Program-made: the position numbers and the translations under genes | The notes under the pieces: generated by a model | Told to the model about the DNA's origin: nothing | Database searches by the model: none | Seen by the model: the letters and a program-made list of their open reading frames with translations, nothing else | Origin: Gemmatimonadota bacterium | GTDB lineage: Bacteria; Gemmatimonadota; Gemmatimonadetes; Longimicrobiales; Longimicrobiaceae | Reading direction: 5' to 3' | DNA: 40,110 nucleotides | Assembly: GCA_031260285.1 (NCBI GenBank) | Contig: JAIRKD010000062.1 | Location: forward strand, 1 to 40,110 | Shown: positions 19,224-27,292 of the stretch, piece by piece | Numbering within the stretch: the stretch's first letter is position 1 | How the letters are laid out: every line of letters begins with the position of its first letter

Positions 19224-19765
19224 AATTTGACACCGACGGGCCCACGCACTGCACCCTCCGCCTCATACATCGTCTGCGGCTGGAAACCGGCTGCTCCGGC
19301 GAGCAGCATATCGGGGATGCTGCCGATCGCGGTGTTATAGGTCATCACGCAGTCGTTGAAGTGCTGGCGTGCGAACGCGATGCGGTTCTCGGTGGAGGCA
19401 AGTTCCTCCTGCAACGCCAGCACGGTCTCGCTGGCCTTGAGCTGCGGATAGTTCTCGATGAGCATCATCAACCGGGAGAGAGCGCCGCCGAGCGCGCTTT
19501 CGGCAGCGCCGCGGGTGGCCACGTCATCGCCCGCCGACTGTGCCCTGGTCCGGGCCGCGACAACCGCATCCAGTGTAGCGCGCTCGTGGGCCATGTAGCC
19601 CTTCACACTCTCGACCAGATTGGGGATCAGGTCGTGGCGGCGGCACAGTTGTACGTCGATCTGCGACCATGCTGCACGAGCCTGCATCCGCAGCCGTACC
19701 AGGCGGTTGAAGGCCAGCACACCCCAGACCACGACCAGCGCGGCGACGCCCGGAACGATCCACAT
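19220..19765 (-). CDS. LemA family membrane protein
   Basis: 181 residues from ATG 19765. This start has AGGA upstream and gives MWIVPGVAALVVVWGVLAFNRLVRL, the usual single N-terminal transmembrane anchor. Upstream in-frame starts (19783, 19831) lack a site. The coiled-coil/helical domain shows AWSQIDVQLCRRHDLIPNLVESVKGY and the NxRIAFARQHFNDCVMTYNTAI pattern characteristic of LemA. It ends GFQPQTMYEAEGAVRG. LemA proteins often pair with an M48/HtpX peptidase; function is unknown and envelope-related roles are suggested. Here the partner peptidase is catalytically dead. Confidence 0.9.
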   Translation of the reverse strand: MWIVPGVAALVVVWGVLAFNRLVRLRMQARAAWSQIDVQLCRRHDLIPNLVESVKGYMAHERATLDAVVAARTRAQSAGDDVATRGAAESALGGALSRLMMLIENYPQLKASETVLALQEELASTENRIAFARQHFNDCVMTYNTAIGSIPDMLLAGAAGFQPQTMYEAEGAVRGPVGVKL

Positions 19766-19977
19766 GCCTGTTGTTCCTGTCATCTGAAGTTCGGGTGATG
19801 TTTCAGTTCCCCGTCCGCAGGCCGCGAGCATTGCGTCCTGCGTCGGGATGAGGGTTTATCTGCCCGCCCGCAGCCGGAGCAGAGGCAGGGATAGCCGCGA
19901 GTGCCAGCAGGTCCCGAAGCGCGGTGCAGGCCTGGCGGGTGTCCATGGCCCGGCTCTTTCCCGTTGCGAGTGCGCCG

Positions 19978-20475
19978 TTACTGCACTGTCGCGCGTTTCA
20001 TTGCTTCGCGCAGCAGCGCCAGCGCCTGGACTTCGCCAGCCCCCGTACTGATCTCGACATTGATCGAGCGGCCGTCCTGGATGGCGCCCGCCGACCAGCT
20101 GCCCTCCTCGTTGATGACAAAGCCATCCGACCCGACCCCCGGAAGCTCCCTGAAGCCAGGCGCAGCAGACGGAGGATTGTGGTCCTGGGCCCTCACGATC
20201 TGCACCATGACAAAGCCGTTTTCATTCTGTGCCAGCCACTGGCACCCCGTGCCCAGTGCCGCATTTCTCCCCGCCTCGACCGGCGTATCTGCGTAGACGG
20301 CGATTTCAGCCCGGGTGAACATCCTGCATTGCGCGTTGTCCTTCGCGTCTCCGTCGGCGTCGCCGGTGAGCTTGTCAGCGAGTTGCCTGGCTTCGGCGGA
20401 AGCCGAAGACGCCTGATCGCACCCCGCCAGCGCAAGGCCAAGGAAGGCGACGAATATCAAATTTTCAGACGGCAT
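19978..20475 (-). CDS. Putative lipoprotein, DUF3558-like
   Basis: 165 residues from ATG 20475. GGGAAG lies 7 bases upstream, and the start gives a lipoprotein signal (ENLIFVAFLGLALAGC, lipobox LALAGC). A longer frame to 20526 has no site. The rest resembles the DUF3558-like fold: a C-x-x-F/L-T-x-A-E motif (CRMFTRAEIAVYA), a G-T-G-C-Q-W segment with a likely disulfide, and an R-E-A-M-K-R end. It would sit in the periplasm on a lipid anchor. Family assignment is by pattern only. It is in the same orientation as the LemA cluster. Confidence 0.6.
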   Translation of the reverse strand: MPSENLIFVAFLGLALAGCDQASSASAEARQLADKLTGDADGDAKDNAQCRMFTRAEIAVYADTPVEAGRNAALGTGCQWLAQNENGFVMVQIVRAQDHNPPSAAPGFRELPGVGSDGFVINEEGSWSAGAIQDGRSINVEISTGAGEVQALALLREAMKRATVQ

Positions 20476-20631
20476 TGCAAACTTCCCTAAATGGGTCTGA
20501 TTCAAACGTGATCCTCCCGGAATCAATCGCGGCAGTCCGGGGCCACGCCTGTTGGAAGCGACAAGTCGGCCATCAACCTCATCAACTCAGCCTGGTAAGA
20601 ACACGATTGATGTACGAACCAGCTGCCGCGG

Positions 20632-21732
20632 TCACGCGACAACGAGACCGAAATACGCCTTGTAGGAAGCCCCCTGCCCGCTGATGAGTCTGGTTTCAGC
20701 CTTGAAGCCGACGCCCTTCGACACGCTGTTGGGTGTCCGGGCTGCCAGGAGGACCATCTGCTTCGCGGTGAAGGTGGTTGCGTCCCGGCCGATCAGGTCA
20801 TCGCCCGTGTCCAGGACCCCATTGACAGCACCCACGATGGAGTCCTTCACCTCCATGAGACCCCATTCGACCCCGGCGGCAAGGATCGGCCCGATAGCCG
20901 GGACGGCAGTGACCGCACCGGCAACAACCTGTCCGGCCGCCACGACGCCCGCTTCCACTTTGTCGCGGTACTTGTTCGGATCGCCAAAATCGTTTTCCAT
21001 GATTGTGGACGATATTACGAGGCCGGCAGGTTTACCGCGATACAGTTCGATCAGATCAGGGCGCGATTCGCCTCCGTCGACATCCTCGTACACCCGCGTG
21101 GCGACGGTCCTCGTGCCGGTAGGCGACAATACACCGAAAATCGCGTACGGCTCATCCGAGTCCGACCCCTGATCCCAATCTGTCTCACCGAAACAGATCA
21201 GACCTGTGTAGTGAACCACGACCTGATTGAGGTCGATCGCGCCTGTATCGGGCCACCAATAGATCTGTCCACCCTGGAACTGGGTCGCGCGGCCGCCCTC
21301 GTCAAATGGCTGCTCGTCTGAAAGCGGGTAGCCCAGGTACGACTTCTCCCAGCCCATAGCCGCCCACCGATCGCGGATCGCGCCGTACACGATATGGGCA
21401 CCAGTGGTGGGGCTCCAGTAGATCGAGCCGCGCTCGAAGTGGTTATACCGCCCGATACCGTCCGGGCAGCCGGTCTCGTCGGTGATCGGGTAACCGAGCC
21501 CGCCTTCCGGTCCACCGTAGGCGAGGTAGCGTTTCAGAATGTCTCCGTACACCTCGAAGGTGCCTGCCGGTGAGGTGTAAAGATTGCCGCCATGCGGCCC
21601 GGTCTGGGCCTTGAGCTGTTCCAGCATCGCCACTGCCCTCGGCGTTTGTTCGCTCCTGACCTCCACGAATTTCGGCTTCGGCCAGATCACCCGTGCTGAC
21701 GCCAGGTCATCACGACGCGCTTTTTCAGGCAT
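20632..21732 (-). CDS. LGFP-repeat protein, likely surface or wall-associated
   Basis: 366 residues from ATG 21732, with GGAG six bases upstream; a TTG at 21744 is less likely. Two LGFP repeats lie at about residues 50-110 and 110-165, with [54 protein letters not shown] and [19 protein letters not shown] repeats are best known from cell-envelope proteins of mycolic-acid actinobacteria and some hydrolases. The C-terminal 200 residues, with an alanine/valine-rich hydrophobic stretch (about 255-280), are not recognised. No signal peptide is visible, so export is unclear. It lies between the lipoprotein and the LuxR regulator; an 18-bp palindrome sits 85 bases upstream. Confidence 0.75.
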   Translation of the reverse strand: MPEKARRDDLASARVIWPKPKFVEVRSEQTPRAVAMLEQLKAQTGPHGGNLYTSPAGTFEVYGDILKRYLAYGGPEGGLGYPITDETGCPDGIGRYNHFERGSIYWSPTTGAHIVYGAIRDRWAAMGWEKSYLGYPLSDEQPFDEGGRATQFQGGQIYWWPDTGAIDLNQVVVHYTGLICFGETDWDQGSDSDEPYAIFGVLSPTGTRTVATRVYEDVDGGESRPDLIELYRGKPAGLVISSTIMENDFGDPNKYRDKVEAGVVAAGQVVAGAVTAVPAIGPILAAGVEWGLMEVKDSIVGAVNGVLDTGDDLIGRDATTFTAKQMVLLAARTPNSVSKGVGFKAETRLISGQGASYKAYFGLVVA

Positions 21733-21816
21733 TTTGATCTCCAATGCTGTTGAGGACGGGCGCTGCTTGTGTGAATGCCGCCGGAAAAACGGTAGTGGAG
21801 AGGTAAAAAGACAACA

Positions 21817-21834
21817 ATCACCCGATCGGGTGAT
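21817..21834. promoter_or_regulatory. 18-bp perfect palindrome, candidate operator
   Basis: ATCACCCGATCGGGTGAT, in an AT-rich gap between the LuxR-type regulator and the LGFP gene. It lies 85 bases upstream of the LGFP start. Its size and symmetry suit a dimeric regulator such as a LuxR-type protein, and the neighbouring regulator is the obvious candidate. This is inference from position only. Confidence 0.45.
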
Positions 21835-21967
21835 AAAGAGAAAGATTACCTGATATTAATTTTATGTATCATCAGCGCGGCAGAGGTCGCGCCGATGTGC
21901 AGACAATATACTTTTGTGATATGTACAGGTGATGATCTTCGTGTGGGGGCCCTCGGGGGAGAGGCGA

Positions 21968-23113
21968 TCAACCGGAGTGGTTCGCTTCCGTAACAATGGG
22001 AAGGGAGAGCTCAGCCATCAGTCTCACCAGATCGACCTGGCTTGCGCAGCCGGTTTTGCGGAAAATGTGGGACAGGTGTGTTTTTATGGTGTTGGCGCTG
22101 ATCCCGAGAGTATCCTTCAAAGCAGATGCGGCTTGTCCCCGCGCGATGCGCGACATGATCAGGGCCTCGGTCGGCGTCAGGCCGAACAGCGCCATCAGCA
22201 CTGATTCCTCGGGCAGACTCAGGCTTCTGCTGGTCGAGAGGAAGATCGCGGCCAGCGGACGATCCGCGACTCGTCTGACGCCCTCGCCGAGCAGGGGCAG
22301 GATATAGGCATGGGCAGTGCCGAGCGGGATGCCAATGCCACGGCGCCCAAGCGAAAGATCGTCTCTCACGGCGCGTTGCAGCGCCTCACTGAAGTTGGCG
22401 GCGATAGACGTCGATCTCGGTTCCAGCCGCCCGTTACTGACTCTCAAAGAGCCGTCCTTGCCCAAAGCAGCTTCACCGGCTGGATTGACAAAAACCAGAT
22501 TTCCGGTGCCGCTACAGATCAGGATCGGTGTGTCGATCCGCGCTAATGCCGCCAGAGCCACCTGCGCCTCCCAGCGCGCACGTTCCAGCGTCTCTCCAAT
22601 CATCAACGCGCGCCGCAGATGGGGGGACAGCCGCCCCAGCAACGTCACATATTCGGGCCCGATCGGCCTGGAGGAGGCGAAGCCAACCATCATCGTCCGC
22701 TCCGCCGTATAGGCAACCGGCACACCGACTCCGTCGCGGAAGCCCCTGGGTGCCATCCACTCGCGGTGAAAGTCGAGCCGGATGAACTGATCTTCTGAGA
22801 TCAGCGACAGGAACGTGGCGGGTTCGTCCAGCACGTGCGCCTCAAGCATACAGTGGAGCAGCTGATCCTGCCGCATCATCTGGAGCGTGCCAAGCACGCC
22901 GATCGCCGCATGATTCCATCCGACCTGCCAGGTGGGGTCCGCTCCGCTCTGATAGGTATGCACAACCTGCCGGGTCGTATTGTCTATCATGATGGTTGAT
23001 GCGAACTCACCTGTCATGAGCCCGCATATCCGATCCAGAACTGAGGACCAGAGTGTCGGGTCGACAGAGGCATCATAGATCCGGGACACGGTTGCTTCGA
23101 ACAGATCATCCAT
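21968..23113 (-). CDS. LuxR-type (GerE HTH) transcriptional regulator
   Basis: 381 residues. The C-terminal HTH lies at about 312-366: LTPTEALIMSRIARGQ then LGISANTIKTHLSHIFRKTG, the GerE-type pattern. The N-terminal half has no autoinducer-binding signature I can recognise. A PAS-like core (about 190-290, with ILICSGTGNLVFVNPAGEAAL) is suggested. No receiver domain is present. Such proteins are common as orphan regulators in proteobacteria. It is transcribed in the same direction as the LGFP gene downstream and probably regulates it or the cluster. Confidence 0.8.
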   Translation of the reverse strand: MDDLFEATVSRIYDASVDPTLWSSVLDRICGLMTGEFASTIMIDNTTRQVVHTYQSGADPTWQVGWNHAAIGVLGTLQMMRQDQLLHCMLEAHVLDEPATFLSLISEDQFIRLDFHREWMAPRGFRDGVGVPVAYTAERTMMVGFASSRPIGPEYVTLLGRLSPHLRRALMIGETLERARWEAQVALAALARIDTPILICSGTGNLVFVNPAGEAALGKDGSLRVSNGRLEPRSTSIAANFSEALQRAVRDDLSLGRRGIGIPLGTAHAYILPLLGEGVRRVADRPLAAIFLSTSRSLSLPEESVLMALFGLTPTEALIMSRIARGQAASALKDTLGISANTIKTHLSHIFRKTGCASQVDLVRLMAELSLPIVTEANHSG

Positions 23114-23279
23114 AAGCTGGCCTGCTCCCCAGGGGGATTGATGGCGAGAAGGCAGGCCTCGGCGGGGGATCAGATCGTCGAGAGCCCAGGGACCTTCATC
23201 AAAAACGACGACAACCAGACGGTCCGGGCCCGATCACTCAACCAGCAATCGCACGAAGAATTGGAAACTCGCTGCTTTC

Positions 23280-23951
23280 TCATCGCACCGCCACCGGCTC
23301 CTCAATCACAATCTCCGGGCTCCAGTCGGGGTTCACAGTACCCTTGGCCTTCGCAATCTCGAACAGCGTCGGGTAGAACTGAACAAACGTCTGCTCCACA
23401 GCGGTATTCGCCGCATGGCAGATCTGGCAGCGGGCCGTCGGGGGGAAGGCCATCGCGCTGTCTGTGAGTCCCTCGTCGCTGTCAAACGAGTAGTACGCCC
23501 AGGGGTTCTCACCGTTGCGGGAGTCCTTGACGGCGGCTTCCATCTGGAGAGTCTTTGCCTGCGTATAGCCGAACGCATTCGGCCGGACCCGCTCTTCCGA
23601 CTCGCGGATCTCCAGGATGAAGATCGTCTTGTCGGGCCAGCCGCCGGTCTCTACGAAGTGGCGGTAGGCGGCCGGGTTCACAAACACATTGTTGAAGGGA
23701 TGGCTCCGTGTTGCGTCCGGCGCGTTGGGTCCGTAGGTCATGTTGTAGCCGCTCGACAGGAAGATCCACTCCCGGTAGTCGTCCGGCCGGATGAGTGATC
23801 CGTCAGCATTGTAGCTGGGCCCTTCCGCCACCATGTTTTCCCGCGCGGAATCCCCCTGACCGGAGTTCTCCCGGGTACGGGGAATCGCTACCGAGGCAAC
23901 GGCGAGCGTGAGCACAATGGCGACAGCGGAAATGGTGATTACTCGGGTCAT
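23280..23951 (-). CDS. Cytochrome P460 family c-type heme protein
   Basis: 223 residues from ATG 23951. This start gives a signal peptide or anchor (VITISAVAIVLTLAVASVAIP); the open frame upstream to 24185 adds unrelated sequence. The P460 domain contains DYREWIFLSSGYNMTYGP, HPFNNVFVNPAAYRHFVETGGWPDKTIFILEIR and a single heme-binding CQICH at 175-179 near the C terminus. Family members bind a modified heme and can oxidise hydroxylamine or detoxify NO; many relatives lack that activity. It lies in the periplasm. It is divergent from the PNP gene. Confidence 0.85.
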   Translation of the reverse strand: MTRVITISAVAIVLTLAVASVAIPRTRENSGQGDSARENMVAEGPSYNADGSLIRPDDYREWIFLSSGYNMTYGPNAPDATRSHPFNNVFVNPAAYRHFVETGGWPDKTIFILEIRESEERVRPNAFGYTQAKTLQMEAAVKDSRNGENPWAYYSFDSDEGLTDSAMAFPPTARCQICHAANTAVEQTFVQFYPTLFEIAKAKGTVNPDWSPEIVIEEPVAVR

Positions 23952-24108
23952 TGTACCGTTTCCCCCATGGGAAGAACAAAGAAGAACAGCAAGAGAAAAA
24001 GCGGCATCATCTCCGCGTATCGGACCCGCTGATGGATCGCTGCAGGTGAATCCGCAGAAGGGGGTTCCCGGAGCGTATCTCGTTGTCCTGCAAAAGTCAA
24101 GAAAGGTT

Positions 24109-25131
24109 ATGGTGAGAAGCGTCTCTCCCGCTGTTGAGCCGGCGATCGAGTTTCTGCGTGAACGGGTGACCCGTGCTCCCAACACGGTGATTGTTCTGGG
24201 TTCCGGTCTTTCCGGCGTTGCGGAGGAGATCGCGGATCCGTTGAGGATTCCCTATGCAGAGATCCCCGGATTTCCGCGGACGACGGTGGCGGGCCACCAG
24301 GGTGCGCTTCTCTTCGGTGTGTGGAATGGTGTTGAAGTCGCTGTGATGCAGGGCCGTTTCCACTTCTATGAGGGATGGACGCTGGAGGATATGGCGGTTG
24401 CTCCGCGTGTGCTTCGGGCGCTGGGCGCTGACCGGATCCTGCTGACCAACGCCGCCGGAGCGATCCGTCCGGACCTCCAGGCCGGGGACCTGATGCTGAT
24501 CCCGGATCATCTCAACCTGATGTTCCGCGGTCCGGTGTTTGAGGGCCCGACGTCTGGTGATGCACCGTCTGGTCATGCGCAGGCTGGCGGTACACAGGCT
24601 GGTGACACTGTGTCGGGTGACTCCTTCCCCGGTGGCGCCTTCCCGGGTGATCTGCCCCGCAACCAGGCAGTCCGGAATGGGATGATACATGGCCGGGCTT
24701 CCGGGGCTCCGGCTTCGGATGGCGTATTGATCCCTGCATGGGGTGAGTGGAATGAGACCGGCGGGATCGGTGGTTCACCCTACGATGCGGCGGCCGGAGA
24801 GGTTGTGCGGGAGGTCGCGGCGGAGATGGGGATTCCCCTGAAAGCGGGTATCTATACCGGGGTCACGGGGCCCAGCTTCGAAACTCCGGCGGAGATCCTG
24901 ATGCTGCGTCAGCTCGGCGGGGATGCGGTGGGGATGTCCACGGTGCCGGAAGCGCTGATTGCCCGGGCACTGGGGATGAAAACGCTGGCGATCTCCTGCA
25001 TCACAAACGATGCTCCCAGCGCTGACCGGGGGGAGCTGACCCATGCGGAGGTTCTGGAGGTAGCTGCCCGCGCAAGTGAGCGGATGACCGATCTGATTCG
25101 CGAACTGCTGCCGCGGTTTGCTGCGCTGTAG
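24109..25131 (+). CDS. Purine nucleoside phosphorylase with a large insert
   Basis: 340 residues from ATG 24109; GTG 24112 with AAAGG before it is equally possible. It belongs to the trimeric PNP family (MTAP/PNP class): GSGLSG phosphate loop (31-36), RFHFYEG (83-89), TNAAGA (113-118), TGPSFETPAEI, VGMSTVPEA and ITNDA. It cleaves purine nucleosides with phosphate. Residues about 147-224 hold a low-complexity, Gly/Ser/Asp/Ala-rich insert where the family normally has a loop of about 20 residues ending near Y-D. The insert has SGD/AGD-type near-repeats. It lies near the loop that leads from the active-site strand, so it may be a surface extension. Confidence 0.88.
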   Translation: MVRSVSPAVEPAIEFLRERVTRAPNTVIVLGSGLSGVAEEIADPLRIPYAEIPGFPRTTVAGHQGALLFGVWNGVEVAVMQGRFHFYEGWTLEDMAVAPRVLRALGADRILLTNAAGAIRPDLQAGDLMLIPDHLNLMFRGPVFEGPTSGDAPSGHAQAGGTQAGDTVSGDSFPGGAFPGDLPRNQAVRNGMIHGRASGAPASDGVLIPAWGEWNETGGIGGSPYDAAAGEVVREVAAEMGIPLKAGIYTGVTGPSFETPAEILMLRQLGGDAVGMSTVPEALIARALGMKTLAISCITNDAPSADRGELTHAEVLEVAARASERMTDLIRELLPRFAAL

Positions 25132-25158
25132 CCGCGGGCAGGGAATCACCGCCATGGT

Positions 25159-25323
25159 CCGGGGTAGGGGCGGGTTTCAAACCCGCCCTGCCGCTTTCCC
25201 GGGTATCCGGTTCTGGCCTGGTTTGCGTCTGGCAGGCTGATGTCCCCTGTATGCCCAGGGATGCCAGGGATGCCAGGGATGCCAGGGATGCCAGGGCGGG
25301 TTTGAAACCCGCCCCTACCCCGG
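25159..25323. repeat. REP pair (family B) as a 30-bp inverted repeat
   Basis: The outer 30-bp arms (25159-25188 and 25294-25323) are exact inverted copies. Each arm holds its own 21-base palindrome GGGCGGGTTT-C/G-AAACCCGCCC. The left arm has GTAG at 25164-25167; the right arm has the same on the minus strand at 25318-25315. That second GTAG contains the thiD stop codon. Between the arms are 105 bases including a 9-base tandem repeat. The pair fills the convergent gap between PNP and thiD and could be a strong bidirectional terminator or a BIME-like doublet. Confidence 0.85.
25251..25296. repeat. ATGCCAGGG tandem repeat
   Basis: Four exact 9-base units (25261-25296), preceded by a variant with one extra C (25251-25260). 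They lie between the inverted arms. The last unit runs into the right arm. Likely a slippage product. Confidence 0.8.
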
Positions 25324-26118
25324 GTGCCGGGGTGCATCCACAAAATGGTTCACCGGACCATGCCCGGTCCCGATTCCCGGTGCTGACGCGATCGCCCTCC
25401 AGAGGAAGTTCAGCGCATCATCCACCGCCGGGCGCAGGGGGGTACCGCGGGCGAGCCCGGCGGTGATGGCGGCGGACAGTGTACATCCCGTCCCATGGGT
25501 GCTGCGGGTGAGGTGCCGGGGGTGACGCCACTCCGTCCATCCCTCTTTGTCACAGAGAACATCCACAAGCTCATCCCCGTCCATATGGCCGCCCTTCACC
25601 AGAGCCGCCGCGGCGCCCATCTCCACCAGCTGAGCCGCTGCTGCGCGCATCTCTTCCGGTGTACGCACGGGAGCGCCGACAAGGATGGAGGCTTCGTCCA
25701 GATTCGGAGTGACCAGCCGGGCGAGTGGCAGAAGACGCGTGATGATCATCAACTCCGCCTCCGGCTCCAGCAGGCGGGCTCCGCTGGTGGCCACCATCAC
25801 CGGATCCAGGACGTAGTTGGGCGGGGTCAGCCCGGCAATCGCGGATGCAGTGGCTTCAACCAGCCCGGCGGTGGCCAGCATTCCCGATTTTACTGCCCCG
25901 GGGGGAAGATCGGTCAGAACTGCTTCGATCTGGGCGCGGACAACCTCGGCGGGCACCGGATGAATCGCGGTCACACCCAGCGTATTCTGCGCGGTGATCG
26001 CGGTGACCGCGGTGGTTCCATGCACGCCAAACGCATGGAAGGTACGCAGATCCGCCTGGATGCCGGCGCCACCCCCGGAATCAGAACCGGCAATGGAAAG
26101 GGCGATCGGAATTGTCAC
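25315..26118 (-). CDS. thiD: Hydroxymethylpyrimidine (phosphate) kinase ThiD
   Basis: 267 residues, normal length. The ribokinase-like fold shows [17 protein letters not shown] (about 11-27), [15 protein letters not shown] and the anion-hole motif [18 protein letters not shown] (about 218-235). It phosphorylates HMP and HMP-P for thiamine synthesis. No TPP riboswitch motif was seen upstream. It is not next to other thi genes, but thiO lies about 5 kb away. The TAG stop is part of the GTAG foot of the REP pair. Start ATG 26118. Confidence 0.92.
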   Translation of the reverse strand: MTIPIALSIAGSDSGGGAGIQADLRTFHAFGVHGTTAVTAITAQNTLGVTAIHPVPAEVVRAQIEAVLTDLPPGAVKSGMLATAGLVEATASAIAGLTPPNYVLDPVMVATSGARLLEPEAELMIITRLLPLARLVTPNLDEASILVGAPVRTPEEMRAAAAQLVEMGAAAALVKGGHMDGDELVDVLCDKEGWTEWRHPRHLTRSTHGTGCTLSAAITAGLARGTPLRPAVDDALNFLWRAIASAPGIGTGHGPVNHFVDAPRHPG

Positions 26119-26383
26119 TGGGAGATCAACACCGGAGATAGCTGCCAGGAGATGATGATCAAAAGAAGATCATCAGAAGACGACGATCAAAGATGGGCCC
26201 TCGACGGCGATCCGCAACAATCAACAATGATCAGCAGTGGCCAGGGAGATGTTTATTGACGCTCGTTGAATTATGCTGATACGGCTCGGCTGATACGATG
26301 GGTTCGGCTCTTTTTCCCCGGATCGCCGGATCGGCCCTTCACAATGGGGAACATCTTCGTTCCTGTCCCCCGGCCGGATGCTT

Positions 26384-27292
26384 TCAGTACGACGGGTTCC
26401 GGCCCCTGATCACAAGCGCCCGGAAAAAGGGGAACCCGCTCAGGTCCAGCGCCGGCCCTGGCAGGCTGTCCGGTTTCAGCTGCGAGATGGTCGCCTTTGC
26501 GGCGGTGATCCGTTTGCGGGTCAGCGGGTGTGTCGAGAACCAGTCGACCGACTGGCCGGGTTCACCCGTCTCTTCCTCCGTAAGCAGCATCTCCAGCAGC
26601 GAAACCATCCCCCGGGGGTCAACTCCGGCGGCGTTCATATACTCCACCGCCAGCTGGTCCGCCTCGTGTTCATCGTTCCGGGAGTGTCTCATCGACCAGA
26701 ACGAACCCACAGCCTGAAGCGAATTATCCCGCAGAATCCGGGGTTCCGCACCGAAGATCGTTGTGTAGAGAAGGTTCACCAGCGATTCCGTACGCAGTTC
26801 GCGCTGGAGCTTCCGGACACCATGGCGTGCCGCGACATGCCCGATCTCGTGGGCGAGCGCTCCCGCGAACTCTGCTCCGTCAGTCCGTTCTATCAGGCCA
26901 CGGGTGAGGTAGATATGCCCGCCCGGCAGCGCAAAGGCGTTCACCCCATCGGTGTTGATGATATAGAACGTGTACCGGAGCCCCGGCCGGGCACTCACCT
27001 CCCCGATCCGCTCGCCAACGGCCTGGACGTATTCGTTGAGAAGCGGATCATCAACAATGGGAAGGTGTGGATTGACCTCCGCGGCGAGGGAGTCACCGAT
27101 CACCTGCTCGCGTTCTTCAGAGATGCATCCTGTCGAAATGATGCCGGTCAGAAGCAGCGCGATCAGCGGGCGGGAGTGCGTTCTCCCCGCGGGGCTGTTC
27201 ATCCATCCCAGGGCGGGAACTGGCCGGTGACGTGGCCGCGTTCTCCCCGCGAGGCTGTTCATCCGCTTCACCGCGCTGTTCATCCGCAACAT
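26384..27292 (-). CDS. M48-family metalloprotease lipoprotein, downstream copy
   Basis: 302 residues from ATG 27292, whose A is also the last base of the TGA stop of the preceding gene (TGATG coupling). Three in-frame ATG-AAC-AGC codons (27283, 27262, 27202) precede a lipoprotein signal (LIALLLTGIISTGC). The mature signal fits best with the start at 27202, so the true start may be there. The peptidase domain has HEIGH with the surrounding AGALAHEIGHVAARHG and the third ligand in SRNDEHEADQLAVEYM. It is a periplasmic BepA/LoiP-like quality-control protease by analogy. It is co-transcribed with the second M48 gene. Confidence 0.85.
   Translation of the reverse strand: MLRMNSAVKRMNSLAGRTRPRHRPVPALGWMNSPAGRTHSRPLIALLLTGIISTGCISEEREQVIGDSLAAEVNPHLPIVDDPLLNEYVQAVGERIGEVSARPGLRYTFYIINTDGVNAFALPGGHIYLTRGLIERTDGAEFAGALAHEIGHVAARHGVRKLQRELRTESLVNLLYTTIFGAEPRILRDNSLQAVGSFWSMRHSRNDEHEADQLAVEYMNAAGVDPRGMVSLLEMLLTEEETGEPGQSVDWFSTHPLTRKRITAAKATISQLKPDSLPGPALDLSGFPFFRALVIRGRNPSY
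27179..27290. repeat. Degenerate direct repeats around the M48 start
   Basis: GCGTTCTCCCCGCGGGGCTGTTCATCC at 27179-27205 recurs at 27239-27265 with one change, 60 bases apart. A shorter GCTGTTCATCCGC copy follows. On the minus strand these give repeated ATG-AAC-AGC-(C/T)C-GC-GGG starts. Probable local duplication. Confidence 0.7.

Noticed and set aside
25251-25296. CRISPR array
   Set aside because: The 9-base units are directly contiguous with no spacers and there are no cas genes.
26119-26300. TPP riboswitch upstream of thiD
   Set aside because: The conserved CTGAGA and ACCTGATC-type elements are not present in the right order on the minus strand.
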